The translations under genes and the position numbers were made by a program. A DNA stretch of 20,577 bases, taken from assembly GCA_016927125.1 (NCBI GenBank), contig JAFGNG010000266.1, positions 1-20,577 of the forward strand, read 5' to 3'. The notes beneath the pieces were generated by a model. That model had not been told where the DNA came from, searched no databases, and saw only the letters and a program-made list of their open reading frames with translations. How positions within the stretch are numbered: position 1 is the stretch's first letter; each line of letters opens with the position of its first letter. Of this stretch, positions 1 to 6,945 are shown in pieces. This DNA comes from Planctomycetota bacterium (GTDB lineage: Bacteria; Planctomycetota; SZUA-567; JAFGNG01).

Positions 1-1
1 G

Positions 2-142
2 CGCGGCAAGCACAGCGTCAGCTACCGCCTGCGCGCGGAGATCCCCGGCCGCTTCAGCGCCTTGCCCGCCAAGGGGTACGCCATGTACGCTCCGGAACTC
101 CAGGGTAACTCCGATGAGATTAAGCTGATAATTGAGGATTAA
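2..142 (+). CDS. Alpha-2-macroglobulin-like protein, C-terminal end (partial)
   Basis: Only the last 46 codons are in the window, read in the frame beginning at base 2 and ending in TAA at 140-142. The peptide contains IPGRFSALPAKGYAMYAPEL and ends in a short acidic tail. This resembles the extreme C-terminus of bacterial alpha-2-macroglobulin family proteins, where a receptor-binding-like domain carries a conserved pattern of the type IPG-F-ALPA-----MY-PE-RG-S-E. Family members are large envelope or periplasmic proteins thought to trap attacking proteases. The thioester region and signal peptide lie outside the window and cannot be judged. The gene ends just before a strong terminator. The family call rests on a short segment. 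Confidence 0.72.
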   Translation, partial: RGKHSVSYRLRAEIPGRFSALPAKGYAMYAPELQGNSDEIKLIIED

Positions 143-177
143 GATTTTATTGCAACAATTGAACTCGAAAACAAGGT

Positions 178-200
178 AGGGGCACGGCGGGCCGTTCCCT
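178..200. repeat. Imperfect hairpin, dispersed-repeat-like
   Basis: AGGGG-C-ACGG is mirrored by CCGT-T-CCCT around a CGGG centre, giving a stem of about eight pairs with one C/T mismatch and one G-U pair. It has no T-tract, so it is not a terminator in itself. It lies between the end of the first gene and the true terminator at 221-259. It resembles the GGGGCACGG/CCGTGCCCC palindromes scattered between genes in many environmental genomes. Only one copy is visible here, so repeat status is inferred. Confidence 0.4.
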
Positions 201-220
201 TGCTCATTTTACTTGCGCCG

Positions 221-259
221 AAACTCCGAAGGGATTAACATACCCCTTCGGAGTTTTTT
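221..259 (+). terminator. Rho-independent terminator after the A2M-like gene
   Basis: AAACTCCGAAGGG (221-233) pairs perfectly with CCCTTCGGAGTTT (244-256) across a 10-nt loop and runs straight into a T-tract (254-259). It lies about 80 bp past the stop of the first gene and 40 bp before ribD, so it should separate the two transcripts. Confidence 0.85.
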
Positions 260-298
260 ATGGCATTAGATTGCGATAACTTATAGGTAATAAGCAAA

Positions 299-1429
299 AT
301 GATTGATTCTTCCCAAGCCTTCACCGCTTCCGACAGCCAACACATGCGCCGGGCAATAGCGTTGTCGCGTAATGCCCTCGGCTTTGCCAGCCCCAACCCG
401 GCGGTGGGATGCGTGGTGGTGAAAGCGAATGAAATTATAGGCCAGGGCTGTACGCAAGCTTTCGGCGGACCGCACGCGGAAGCAGTGGCGCTGAAAGATG
501 TTGGCGAAGCCGCGCGCGGCGCTACCTTATATGTTAGCCTCATGCCCTGTGCGCACCACGGCAAGACCCCGCCCTGCACGGACGCGATTATTTCCGCTGG
601 CATCGCCCGCGTAGTCGTTGCTCTCGACGACCCCGACCCCGTGAGCGGCAAGGGTAAAGAAGTGTTAGAGAAAGCCGGCGTCAAAGTGGAAATCGGCCTC
701 CTGGCAGAGGAAGCTCTGGAAGTCTTGGCCGGGTTTATCAAGTTTGTTAAGACTGGGATACCATTGCTTCGCTTAAAGTATGCCATGACCCTGGACGGCA
801 AGCTCGCTACCCGCACCGGCTCGAGCGAGTGGATTTCTTCTGAGGAATCCCGCGCCGAGGTGCAGGTGTTGCGTTGCGAGAGTGATGCGTTGATGGTCGG
901 CGCCGGCACTGTCCAGGCCGATAATCCTCTACTCACTGTGCGCGACTCAAAGCAATGGCAGCCCGCGCGAGTGATTGTAGATTCGAAGTGCAGTACTTCT
1001 CCTGAAGCTAAAATCTTTCAGGAAGGCAAAGGCAAGGTAATTGTCCTTGTCACGGACAGCGCGCCCGAAGCCTCCTGCCGCGCTTGGGAAGAGCAGGGCG
1101 CGGAGATCATCCTGCTTCCCGAAGATAACGGCGGAGTGGATTTGCCAGAAGCCCTGCGCGCTCTCGGGGCAATCGGCATCCGCAATATCCTCTGCGAAGG
1201 CGGCAGCCGTCTGGCTGGCTCGCTCTTTGATGCTGGGTTAATTGATGAGGTTATTACCTATGTCGCGCCGAAACTCTGCGGTGGAGCGGAAGCACTTACT
1301 CCGATCGGCGGCGAAGGCATTCCTAAGATGCCGGACGCCAGAAAGCTAACTCACGTCACTATGGATACAATCGGCGGTGATCTGCGGATCCGCGGCCGGG
1401 TGGGGGAGTGGGAGTGGGCGGAGATTTAA
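299..1429 (+). CDS. ribD: Bifunctional riboflavin biosynthesis deaminase/reductase RibD
   Basis: RibD carries out the second and third steps of riboflavin synthesis in the cytoplasm: deamination of the GTP cyclohydrolase II product, then NADPH-dependent reduction of the ribosyl side chain. The 376-residue length is normal for the two-domain enzyme. The N-terminal cytidine-deaminase-like domain shows SPNPAVGCVVV (31-41), the zinc/catalytic motif HAE (H59, E61) and PCAHHGKTPPC with zinc ligands C84 and C93. The reductase domain shows LKYAMTLDGKLATRTGSSEW, VGAGTVQADNPLLTVR and LCEGGSRLAGSLF. One oddity is LMPC where the family usually has LEPC just before the first zinc Cys. No SD stands out before the ATG at 299; the ATG at 344 (M16), just before RRAIALSRNALG, is an alternative start. 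No FMN riboswitch and no other rib gene is adjacent. Its 3' end converges on the methylase gene. Confidence 0.95.
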   Translation: MIDSSQAFTASDSQHMRRAIALSRNALGFASPNPAVGCVVVKANEIIGQGCTQAFGGPHAEAVALKDVGEAARGATLYVSLMPCAHHGKTPPCTDAIISAGIARVVVALDDPDPVSGKGKEVLEKAGVKVEIGLLAEEALEVLAGFIKFVKTGIPLLRLKYAMTLDGKLATRTGSSEWISSEESRAEVQVLRCESDALMVGAGTVQADNPLLTVRDSKQWQPARVIVDSKCSTSPEAKIFQEGKGKVIVLVTDSAPEASCRAWEEQGAEIILLPEDNGGVDLPEALRALGAIGIRNILCEGGSRLAGSLFDAGLIDEVITYVAPKLCGGAEALTPIGGEGIPKMPDARKLTHVTMDTIGGDLRIRGRVGEWEWAEI

Positions 1430-1445
1430 TCTGCTAAATAATAAT

Positions 1446-1497
1446 GTAGTACAGGCTCTCTAGCCTGTGACTTCCCCGGTTAAAGAACCGGGGCTAC
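1446..1497. repeat. Double-hairpin element, possible bidirectional terminator
   Basis: Two perfect hairpins sit side by side: ACAGGCT-CTCT-AGCCTGT (1451-1468) and CCCCGGTT-AAAG-AACCGGGG (1474-1493). They are enclosed by the complementary ends GTAG (1446-1449) and CTAC (1494-1497), so the whole element can fold as a three-way junction. It fills the space between the convergent ribD and methylase genes. On the minus strand its terminal GTAG supplies the TAG stop codon of the methylase. There is no long T-tract on either strand, so termination is inferred. The shape resembles an inserted palindromic repeat more than a classical terminator. Confidence 0.7.
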
Positions 1498-2432
1498 CTA
1501 TAATTAGTAATCACCAGCTCGTTAATTAAAGCACGGGCTTGCCCGTTGCTGTTAATCAACCTTCCCGCGCGCACGCGGTTAATCTGAAAATCCTTGTACA
1601 ATTTCTCGAAGAAATCATCCTTCGGATTGGTATTTCGCGGATCGGAGTTGGAGAGCAGCACCCGCGCGCCCGCGCGCGCGAATTTCTTAACCATCTTGGC
1701 CAGGCGTATCTGCTCGGTATCATTAAAAGGGGTATGGTGGTAGCTGTTGAAGCTTGAGGTCTTGCTCAAGGGGCGGTAGGGGGGATCCAGGTAGACAAAG
1801 GAGTCGCGCACGGACGCGGGCTTGATCTTCCCGAAGTCGCAAACCCTGATCTCCGCAACCTGCAGGCAGCGCGAAGCCGCCTGCAGGTTTTTAATATTAC
1901 AGATGCGCGGATTCGCATACTTGCCGAAGGGGACATTGAAAAGCCCCTTGCTGTTCAGGCGAAATAAGCCGTTGTAGCAGGTGCGGTTGAGGAAGAGCAT
2001 CTCTGCCGCGCGGGCAATGCGCTTGCTCTCCAAGCGTTTAAAGGAATCGCCCCTGAGAGGAGTACGGTTGTAATCCTTGCGCACCCGGTAGAAAAATGCT
2101 TTGCGCTTTTCTTCATTCAACTTGGAATATTTCCCCGCAATCGCCTGGAGCGCGTAGATCAATTCATCCACTTTATCCTGTACTACTCGGTAGACAAGAA
2201 CCAATTCACGGTTAATGTCATATAGTGTTGCCGATTTCAGCTTATACTTCTGCGCGAGGTGGAAGAAGACTGCACCCCCACCCAGAAACGGCTCGCAATA
2301 CTCTTTAACCTGCCCCTGTTTCATCCCGGCATGGAGGTAAGGCTGCAACTGTTTCAGGAGCTGGGTCTTACCCCCCGCCCACTTCAAAAACGGTCCGGCA
2401 GGTAGTTTCTTGGGCACTCTGAGAGGGTGCAT
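1494..2432 (-). CDS. dam: Orphan DNA adenine methylase, Dam/D12 class
   Basis: This is an N6-adenine DNA methyltransferase of the D12 (MT-alpha, DpnM/Dam) class, which transfers methyl from S-adenosylmethionine to adenine, typically in GATC. In the 312-residue form the motifs occur in class order: FLKWAGGK (15-22, motif X), EPFLGGGAVFF (47-57, SAM-binding motif I), LNRTCYNGLFR with FNVPFGKY (148-172), and the catalytic DPPY (216-219, motif IV). The C-terminus ELVITNYR is typical, so the protein looks complete. I chose the ATG at 2432 because AAAAGG lies six bases upstream; an in-frame TTG at 2447 would add five residues. No restriction endonuclease gene is adjacent, so it looks solitary, as in Dam-type regulation or repair marking. 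GATC specificity is inferred from the class. Confidence 0.9.
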   Translation of the reverse strand: MHPLRVPKKLPAGPFLKWAGGKTQLLKQLQPYLHAGMKQGQVKEYCEPFLGGGAVFFHLAQKYKLKSATLYDINRELVLVYRVVQDKVDELIYALQAIAGKYSKLNEEKRKAFFYRVRKDYNRTPLRGDSFKRLESKRIARAAEMLFLNRTCYNGLFRLNSKGLFNVPFGKYANPRICNIKNLQAASRCLQVAEIRVCDFGKIKPASVRDSFVYLDPPYRPLSKTSSFNSYHHTPFNDTEQIRLAKMVKKFARAGARVLLSNSDPRNTNPKDDFFEKLYKDFQINRVRAGRLINSNGQARALINELVITNYR

Positions 2433-2547
2433 GGGCAGCCTTTTCAAAAAGCTATATTAAATAATAATCCCTTATTACCTGTCTTGATTGTACGGAGCTG
2501 CCTGCGCGTCACCAAGAGGTTTTGCCTGTTCTACAGGGCATTTTTTA

Positions 2548-2576
2548 TTGCAAGCCAGCATAGCAGTGGGTAGAAT
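2548..2576 (+). promoter_or_regulatory. Putative sigma-70-type promoter for leuCD
   Basis: TTGCAA (2548-2553) and TAGAAT (2571-2576) are separated by 17 bp, each close to consensus, 145 bp before the leuC start. A second weaker candidate, TTGCAT (2646-2651), 18 bp, TAAGAT (2670-2675), lies nearer the gene. If the first is used, the transcript carries a leader of roughly 135 nt containing the hairpins at 2596-2645. Confidence 0.45.
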
Positions 2577-2595
2577 GCCAATTCTGAAAAGCCAA

Positions 2596-2645
2596 GCCGG
2601 AAGCGGAGTGCCGGCGGTTAAAGCGACCGCCGATTTTCATTTTTA
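2596..2645 (+). promoter_or_regulatory. Leader hairpins before leuC, possible attenuator
   Basis: CGGCGGT (2612-2618) pairs perfectly with ACCGCCG (2626-2632) and is followed by ATTTTCATTTTTA, which resembles a terminator with an interrupted T-tract. GCCGG (2596-2600) can instead pair with CCGGC (2611-2615), using most of the same 5' arm, so the two hairpins exclude each other. That arrangement suits attenuation of the leucine genes. I see no leucine-rich leader peptide and no T-box consensus. Confidence 0.35.
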
Positions 2646-2720
2646 TTGCATTTTACCAAGGTAACGCCGTAAGATATAGGAACTTAGCTGTTGTAACGTG
2701 ATAAACCAAAGGATAATCAG

Positions 2721-4025
2721 ATGAAAAAACCACGCACCCTGGCCCAAAAGGTCTTTGACGCTCATCGGATTGACACGCCCTGCGAAGGCATGAGTGTCCT
2801 GCGCGTTGACCGCGTCTTCTGCCACGAGATTACCACGCCCATGGCGATTACCGATCTCATGGCGCGCAAGATGGACAAGGTCTTCGACCGTCGCAAGATT
2901 ATGGCGGTGATTGATCATGTCACCCCTGCCAAGGACACCAAGAGCGCAATCCAAGGCAAGGTCCTGCGCGATTGGGCGCGCCGCCATAAGCTCCCCCACT
3001 GGTTTGACATTGGCGAGAACGGCATCTGCCACGCGATCTTTCCGGAGAAGGGCTTTGTGAGGCCGGGCATGACCGTGATCATGGGCGACAGCCACACCTG
3101 CACCCATGGGGCCTTCGGCGCCTTTGCCGCCGGGGTCGGCACCACTGATCTCGAGGTCGGGATCCTGAAGGGGATCTGCGCCTTCCGCGAACCCAAGGCG
3201 ATCAAGGTCGTACTGAAAGGCCGCCTGCGCAAGCCCGTCAGCGCCAAAGATGTCGTCCTGCGCGTGATCAAGGAATTGACTGTCAAGGGCGCGATCGACT
3301 GCGTGATCGAGTTTACCGGCCCGGTGGTCGAGAAGATGAGCATGGAAGCCCGCATGACCATGTGCAACATGGCGATTGAAGCGGGCGGCACCTCGGGAAT
3401 CTGCATGCCGGACGCGGTGACGGTCGATTACCTCTGGCCCTTTATCAAGAAGGACTTTAAGAACAAGGCTGCGGCGGTCAAGGCTTACTCCCGCTGGCAC
3501 AGTGATCCCGGCGCGGTTTATGAAAAGGTGCTAACAATCAATGTCTCCGAGCTGCAACCGCAGATGACTGTCGGTTACAAACCGGATGAGGTTGTGGACG
3601 TGGCTAAGATGGCGGGCACGCCCGTCGACCAGGTTTATATCGGCAGTTGTACCAACGGCCGGATTGAGGACTTGCGCGCCGCTGCCGCGATTATAAAAGG
3701 CAAGAAGATTTCGCCCCGGGTACGCGCGATTGTCTCACCCGCGACCCCGGAGATCTTCAAACAGGCTAATAAAGAAGGGCTGATTGACATCTTCATGCAC
3801 AGCGGATTCTGCGTCACCAACCCGACCTGCGGCGCTTGCTTGGGTATGAGTAATGGGATTCTCGCCCCCGGAGAGGCCTGCGCCAGCACCACCAACCGCA
3901 ACTTTAACGGCCGGATGGGCCAGGGCGGGATGGTGTATCTCATGAGCCCGGCAACTGCAGCCGCAACCGCGATTGCCGGAAAGATAGCTGATCCCGGCGC
4001 GACCAAGAGCTGGAAGAAGAAGTAA
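2721..4025 (+). CDS. leuC: 3-isopropylmalate dehydratase large subunit
   Basis: This is the aconitase-family large subunit that binds the 4Fe-4S cluster and, with LeuD, interconverts 2- and 3-isopropylmalate in leucine synthesis (cytoplasm). The cluster cysteines are C310 in GSCTNGR and C370 and C373 in PTCGACLG. GDSHTCTHGAFGAFAAGVGTT and STTNRNFNGRMG are standard substrate- and cluster-site segments. At 434 residues it matches the shorter archaeal-like/homoaconitase-type branch rather than the roughly 466-residue enterobacterial LeuC, so homoaconitate or citramalate-type substrates cannot be excluded. AAAGGA lies seven bases before the ATG, which fixes the start. leuD follows after 33 bp with its own SD, so the two are surely co-transcribed. 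Confidence 0.93.
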   Translation: MKKPRTLAQKVFDAHRIDTPCEGMSVLRVDRVFCHEITTPMAITDLMARKMDKVFDRRKIMAVIDHVTPAKDTKSAIQGKVLRDWARRHKLPHWFDIGENGICHAIFPEKGFVRPGMTVIMGDSHTCTHGAFGAFAAGVGTTDLEVGILKGICAFREPKAIKVVLKGRLRKPVSAKDVVLRVIKELTVKGAIDCVIEFTGPVVEKMSMEARMTMCNMAIEAGGTSGICMPDAVTVDYLWPFIKKDFKNKAAAVKAYSRWHSDPGAVYEKVLTINVSELQPQMTVGYKPDEVVDVAKMAGTPVDQVYIGSCTNGRIEDLRAAAAIIKGKKISPRVRAIVSPATPEIFKQANKEGLIDIFMHSGFCVTNPTCGACLGMSNGILAPGEACASTTNRNFNGRMGQGGMVYLMSPATAAATAIAGKIADPGATKSWKKK

Positions 4026-4058
4026 TAAACTAAATCTAAATGATTAAAGGAAGATCTG

Positions 4059-4586
4059 ATGAAAAAATTTGGCGGCGAAGTCCTGCTTTTGGACCGCGAT
4101 AATATCAATACGGATGAAATCATTCCGGCAAAATACTTGACTGAAATCACCAAGGAAGCTCTCAAGCCGCATTTGCTGGAGGATCTCCAACTCAAGGGCT
4201 TTGACCCGCAGAGTAAGGCGCTGGCGGATGCCAAGGTGGTGCTGACCCGCAACAACTTTGGCTGCGGCTCTTCGCGCGAGCATGCCCCCTGGGCTTTTGA
4301 AATTAACGGCATTAACGCCATTGTCGCGGAAGGCTTTGCCCGGATCTTCCGCCAGAATATGCTCAACTGCGGGATGCTGCCGATCGAGCTCCCGAAGAAA
4401 GAAATCACCGCCCTCAGCAAGCTCGCCAGGCAAGGCAAGGCAAAGATGAGCTTCGATCTTAAGCAGCAGAAGCTGACCCTCAAGGCCGGGGGGCGCAGCC
4501 GGGCCGTGGCTTTTGAGCTCAATGATTTCGCCACTAAACTCATCAAGGCCGGTGGCTGGGTTGCCTATGCCGATACGGTCTATTAA
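4059..4586 (+). CDS. leuD: 3-isopropylmalate dehydratase small subunit
   Basis: This is the swivel-domain partner of LeuC, of 175 residues, the short stand-alone type. NINTDEIIPAKYLTEI near the N-terminus is the substrate-specificity loop region, and NNFGCGSSREHAPWA is the family signature with the serines and arginine that hold the substrate carboxylates. The EGFARIFRQNMLNCGMLPI segment is also typical. The loop reads YLTE, not one of the loop sequences I associate with a proven archaeal isopropylmalate or homoaconitate enzyme, so specificity is inferred from family and pairing. The ATG at 4059 is preceded by AAAGGA at good spacing. The next gene starts 43 bp downstream on the same strand. 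Confidence 0.93.
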   Translation: MKKFGGEVLLLDRDNINTDEIIPAKYLTEITKEALKPHLLEDLQLKGFDPQSKALADAKVVLTRNNFGCGSSREHAPWAFEINGINAIVAEGFARIFRQNMLNCGMLPIELPKKEITALSKLARQGKAKMSFDLKQQKLTLKAGGRSRAVAFELNDFATKLIKAGGWVAYADTVY

Positions 4587-4629
4587 ACTTTCGCCGCGCG
4601 CTTAGTTCGACTACCGGGGGACGCGCACA

Positions 4630-6648
4630 ATGTGCCTGCGATTTAACGGCAAATTCAATTCTGGTAAATTTAATCACTTCTGCAGGCTGGCGCTGTTAGC
4701 CAGCCTGCTTTTATCAATTATCATTCCTGCTGCTAAGTCGAGTGAAGACTGGCAACTTGCCCTGGATTACCAGGAGCGCATGCGGGTGATCGAGCTTACC
4801 CGCAACCTGGACGCCACCTACATGCGACGCCGCGAGGTAGTGAACGAGTTTGTCAAGCTTGGCCGAGGTCCCAACAGCAAGCTGGTACGGGAGCAGCTCC
4901 TGGAAACCCTCCCGCGCGGAAATCTGCTGGTACGCCAGAGTGTGATGGAGATCATGGCCCGCATCGGCTCACCTGATTATGTCGAAACGCTGGCCGAGGT
5001 TCTTCCCTTTGAGATGTTCCACCAGAACCGGCTCATCCTCCTGCGGTTGCTGCCAAGTTTTTTAGTGCGAGACGATCAATACCGACAGAGCGTGGTGGAT
5101 GCCTTGTATGGCGATGACAGCGCGATCACGGACTGGCTGCGGGAGATGCTCCGCCGGGACCCCCTGGAACCTTCCGGGCGGGAGCTTGACCGCCAGCAGG
5201 CGCAACTCCGCCAAAGGATTATCACCGCGCTGGCGGGCCAGTTGGATCCGATCGGCTCCGCCCTGCAGGGGTACGAGACCAAGCGTTATAACACCGTCGC
5301 CCGGGAATTTGTTTTCCAAGTACTACAGGAGAGTATGCTTGGCTCTCGCCACGAATCCCTGGAAACCTGGATGTTTCTAAGGCCCAACGCGCGTTTGAAA
5401 GATGCCGAGGCTGTTGGAGAGATCCAGGAGTCTGCTTGCCGCATGCTGGTTGAGATTGGCGCGACCGAGGCCTGCAAGGAGATTCTGGCCTTGGGTTATG
5501 TCAAACGGCCGGAAGCGCAGGAGATGGCCTTGGCCTCCCTGGTCAAGCTCTCCCTTTATGCCCACCTGCAATGGGCGGAGAACGAAGCGATCCTGAACGG
5601 CCCCGGCTTAAGACAGCATGATATTTTTGACTGGCAGGATTTTTTGGAAACCTTCTCCGCTTGCGAAGAACCCGCTGCACAGCCGGTTCCGCCAGCCCTG
5701 CTTAAAATCTGGCAAGCATTTCCCAATACCCTGCGGGAGGCAATAATGCTCTCAAACCAGGCCGGTAATTCCAGACAGGAGAAACTCACGGAAGCTGACA
5801 AGGCAAGCATCATCGCCATCCTCAATAAGATTATCTCCAACCCCAGTTTCGCCCGGGAAGAGAAAGCTTTGGAGCGTGCTCTCACCGGGATAGAGGTTAA
5901 TCCTACGCTTATCGGTTATGACGAAAATCTTTCGGATTCCCTGGCCAGGCATCGCAACCGCCTGCTTCTGGAAAAACTCTTTCCACTCAGCCTGAGACGC
6001 CATTCTTCCTGGCGCGAGCTCAAGGCCCCGGAAGAGGTTTGGCGCAAGGAGCAGCAAAAATTCTGCGAGCAGACCGTGGCGTCCGCTTATGAACTGGCAA
6101 CCAATCTCCTGGAAGATGAAAATACTGCTGAACAGGATGAAGTCCGGTTGCAGGCCTACCAGGCCCTGGGGGTTTCAAAGAAACCAGCAGCTATTGAAAT
6201 ATTACGCAATGATGCCTTGCGGGTGGGTACTTCACCCCGGATGCGGAGTAAGATCTGTTGGGCCCTGGGTGAGATCGGCGGGGTTGAAGCGGTCAGCCTC
6301 CTCGGGCAGTTGTCGCAGTACAAAGGCTACTCTTTAAGATCACTGGATCGCCGGGATGAATACAAACAGGTCTGCGCCGCAGTGCAGGCGCTTGGCCGGA
6401 TCCTGGCACGCTGGGATGACCCCGGCACAAAGCCAGCCCTGGAAGAGCTACTGCGGCTGATGGTTGATCGGAGGACGATTCCGGAATTACCCGATTTGCC
6501 CTCTATAAGCGAACAATCTTTATATGAGTTACAAAAATCATTGCAAATTGGTTCAAGTAATTTAACCCCGCTGGAATGGCGGGATTACCAAAAAAAGTTT
6601 TACCTGGAGCACGCCGGCAACGAGTTATCCTCAATCCGAACTAAATAA
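4630..6648 (+). CDS. Secreted HEAT-like helical-repeat protein, function unknown
   Basis: A 672-residue protein. A basic N-terminus precedes a hydrophobic stretch (about 19-34, LALLASLLLSIIIPAA) and a likely signal peptidase site near residue 35-38, so the mature protein is probably periplasmic or exported. The rest is almost wholly alpha-helical with HEAT-like units, for example RQSVMEIMARIGSPDYVETLAEVL near residues 103-126 and, towards the C-terminus, RSKICWALGEIGGVEAVSLL and CAAVQALGRILARW. No catalytic motif is visible. Such solenoids usually serve as protein-binding scaffolds. The ATG at 4630 has GGGGGA about eight bases upstream. It lies 43 bp after leuD and may share its transcript, although nothing links it to leucine synthesis. 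Confidence 0.75.
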   Translation: MCLRFNGKFNSGKFNHFCRLALLASLLLSIIIPAAKSSEDWQLALDYQERMRVIELTRNLDATYMRRREVVNEFVKLGRGPNSKLVREQLLETLPRGNLLVRQSVMEIMARIGSPDYVETLAEVLPFEMFHQNRLILLRLLPSFLVRDDQYRQSVVDALYGDDSAITDWLREMLRRDPLEPSGRELDRQQAQLRQRIITALAGQLDPIGSALQGYETKRYNTVAREFVFQVLQESMLGSRHESLETWMFLRPNARLKDAEAVGEIQESACRMLVEIGATEACKEILALGYVKRPEAQEMALASLVKLSLYAHLQWAENEAILNGPGLRQHDIFDWQDFLETFSACEEPAAQPVPPALLKIWQAFPNTLREAIMLSNQAGNSRQEKLTEADKASIIAILNKIISNPSFAREEKALERALTGIEVNPTLIGYDENLSDSLARHRNRLLLEKLFPLSLRRHSSWRELKAPEEVWRKEQQKFCEQTVASAYELATNLLEDENTAEQDEVRLQAYQALGVSKKPAAIEILRNDALRVGTSPRMRSKICWALGEIGGVEAVSLLGQLSQYKGYSLRSLDRRDEYKQVCAAVQALGRILARWDDPGTKPALEELLRLMVDRRTIPELPDLPSISEQSLYELQKSLQIGSSNLTPLEWRDYQKKFYLEHAGNELSSIRTK

Positions 6649-6945
6649 AAGTATTATCCTCATATCTTGAAGTAATCCATGAGGTTAGGTTGTAAAAAGC
6701 AGATGTTGTCCAGCCTGGATCAGAAATAATCACTGAAATACTGTTCATACAGCCCGTTCTATCCAACCTGATTAATTTGCGGGAATTGTTCAAGCTGTCT
6801 AACCTGCTTGCCGATAAACCCATTATGAATTGATAAGTTGTGCGAAGTAAACCTCGTATGACTTATTTTTTTGCTGTTGAAAGCCATTAAGGTGGTTTTT
6901 TAACAGCAGTATTTATTAAAACCATAATCATTGGAGAGTCATTTG
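6649..6945. other. Intergenic region before the exopolysaccharide operon
   Basis: About 300 bp of AT-rich DNA without a convincing gene. It contains a short palindrome TCCAG-C-CTGGA (6709-6719) and an inverted repeat GCTGTT (6873-6878)/AACAGC (6902-6907) whose 23-nt spacer includes two T-rich runs, ending 38 bp before the GTG start of the regulator gene. The second could be an operator or a weak terminator. I found no promoter with both hexamers at proper spacing and no clear terminator for the helical-repeat gene. Confidence 0.5.

Noticed and set aside
143..298. FMN riboswitch upstream of ribD
   Set aside because: The conserved RFN segments are absent. The region holds only a palindrome and a terminator for the upstream gene.
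2433..2447. TTG start for the methylase
   Set aside because: It is possible in principle, but the ATG at 2432 has AAAAGG at better spacing and the extra five residues are not part of the family.
2524..2546. Hairpin GCCTGT/ACAGGGC followed by ATTTTTT
   Set aside because: It resembles a terminator, but no plus-strand gene lies upstream to terminate, the stem has a bulge, and the leuC promoter candidate starts right after it.
2609..2665. Possible leader peptide (GTG start, 18 codons) before leuC
   Set aside because: It has no convincing SD and no run of leucine codons, so it does not support classical leucine attenuation.
2643..3500. Long minus-strand open frame (285 codons) opposite leuC
   Set aside because: It is an antisense mirror of a strongly conserved gene with GC-biased codons. 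The predicted protein is rich in His/Asp/Ala low-complexity composition and has no domain or RBS.
3635..4546. Minus-strand open frame of 303 codons across leuC-leuD
   Set aside because: It crosses two conserved plus-strand genes and their intergenic gap, with no plausible protein features beyond composition.
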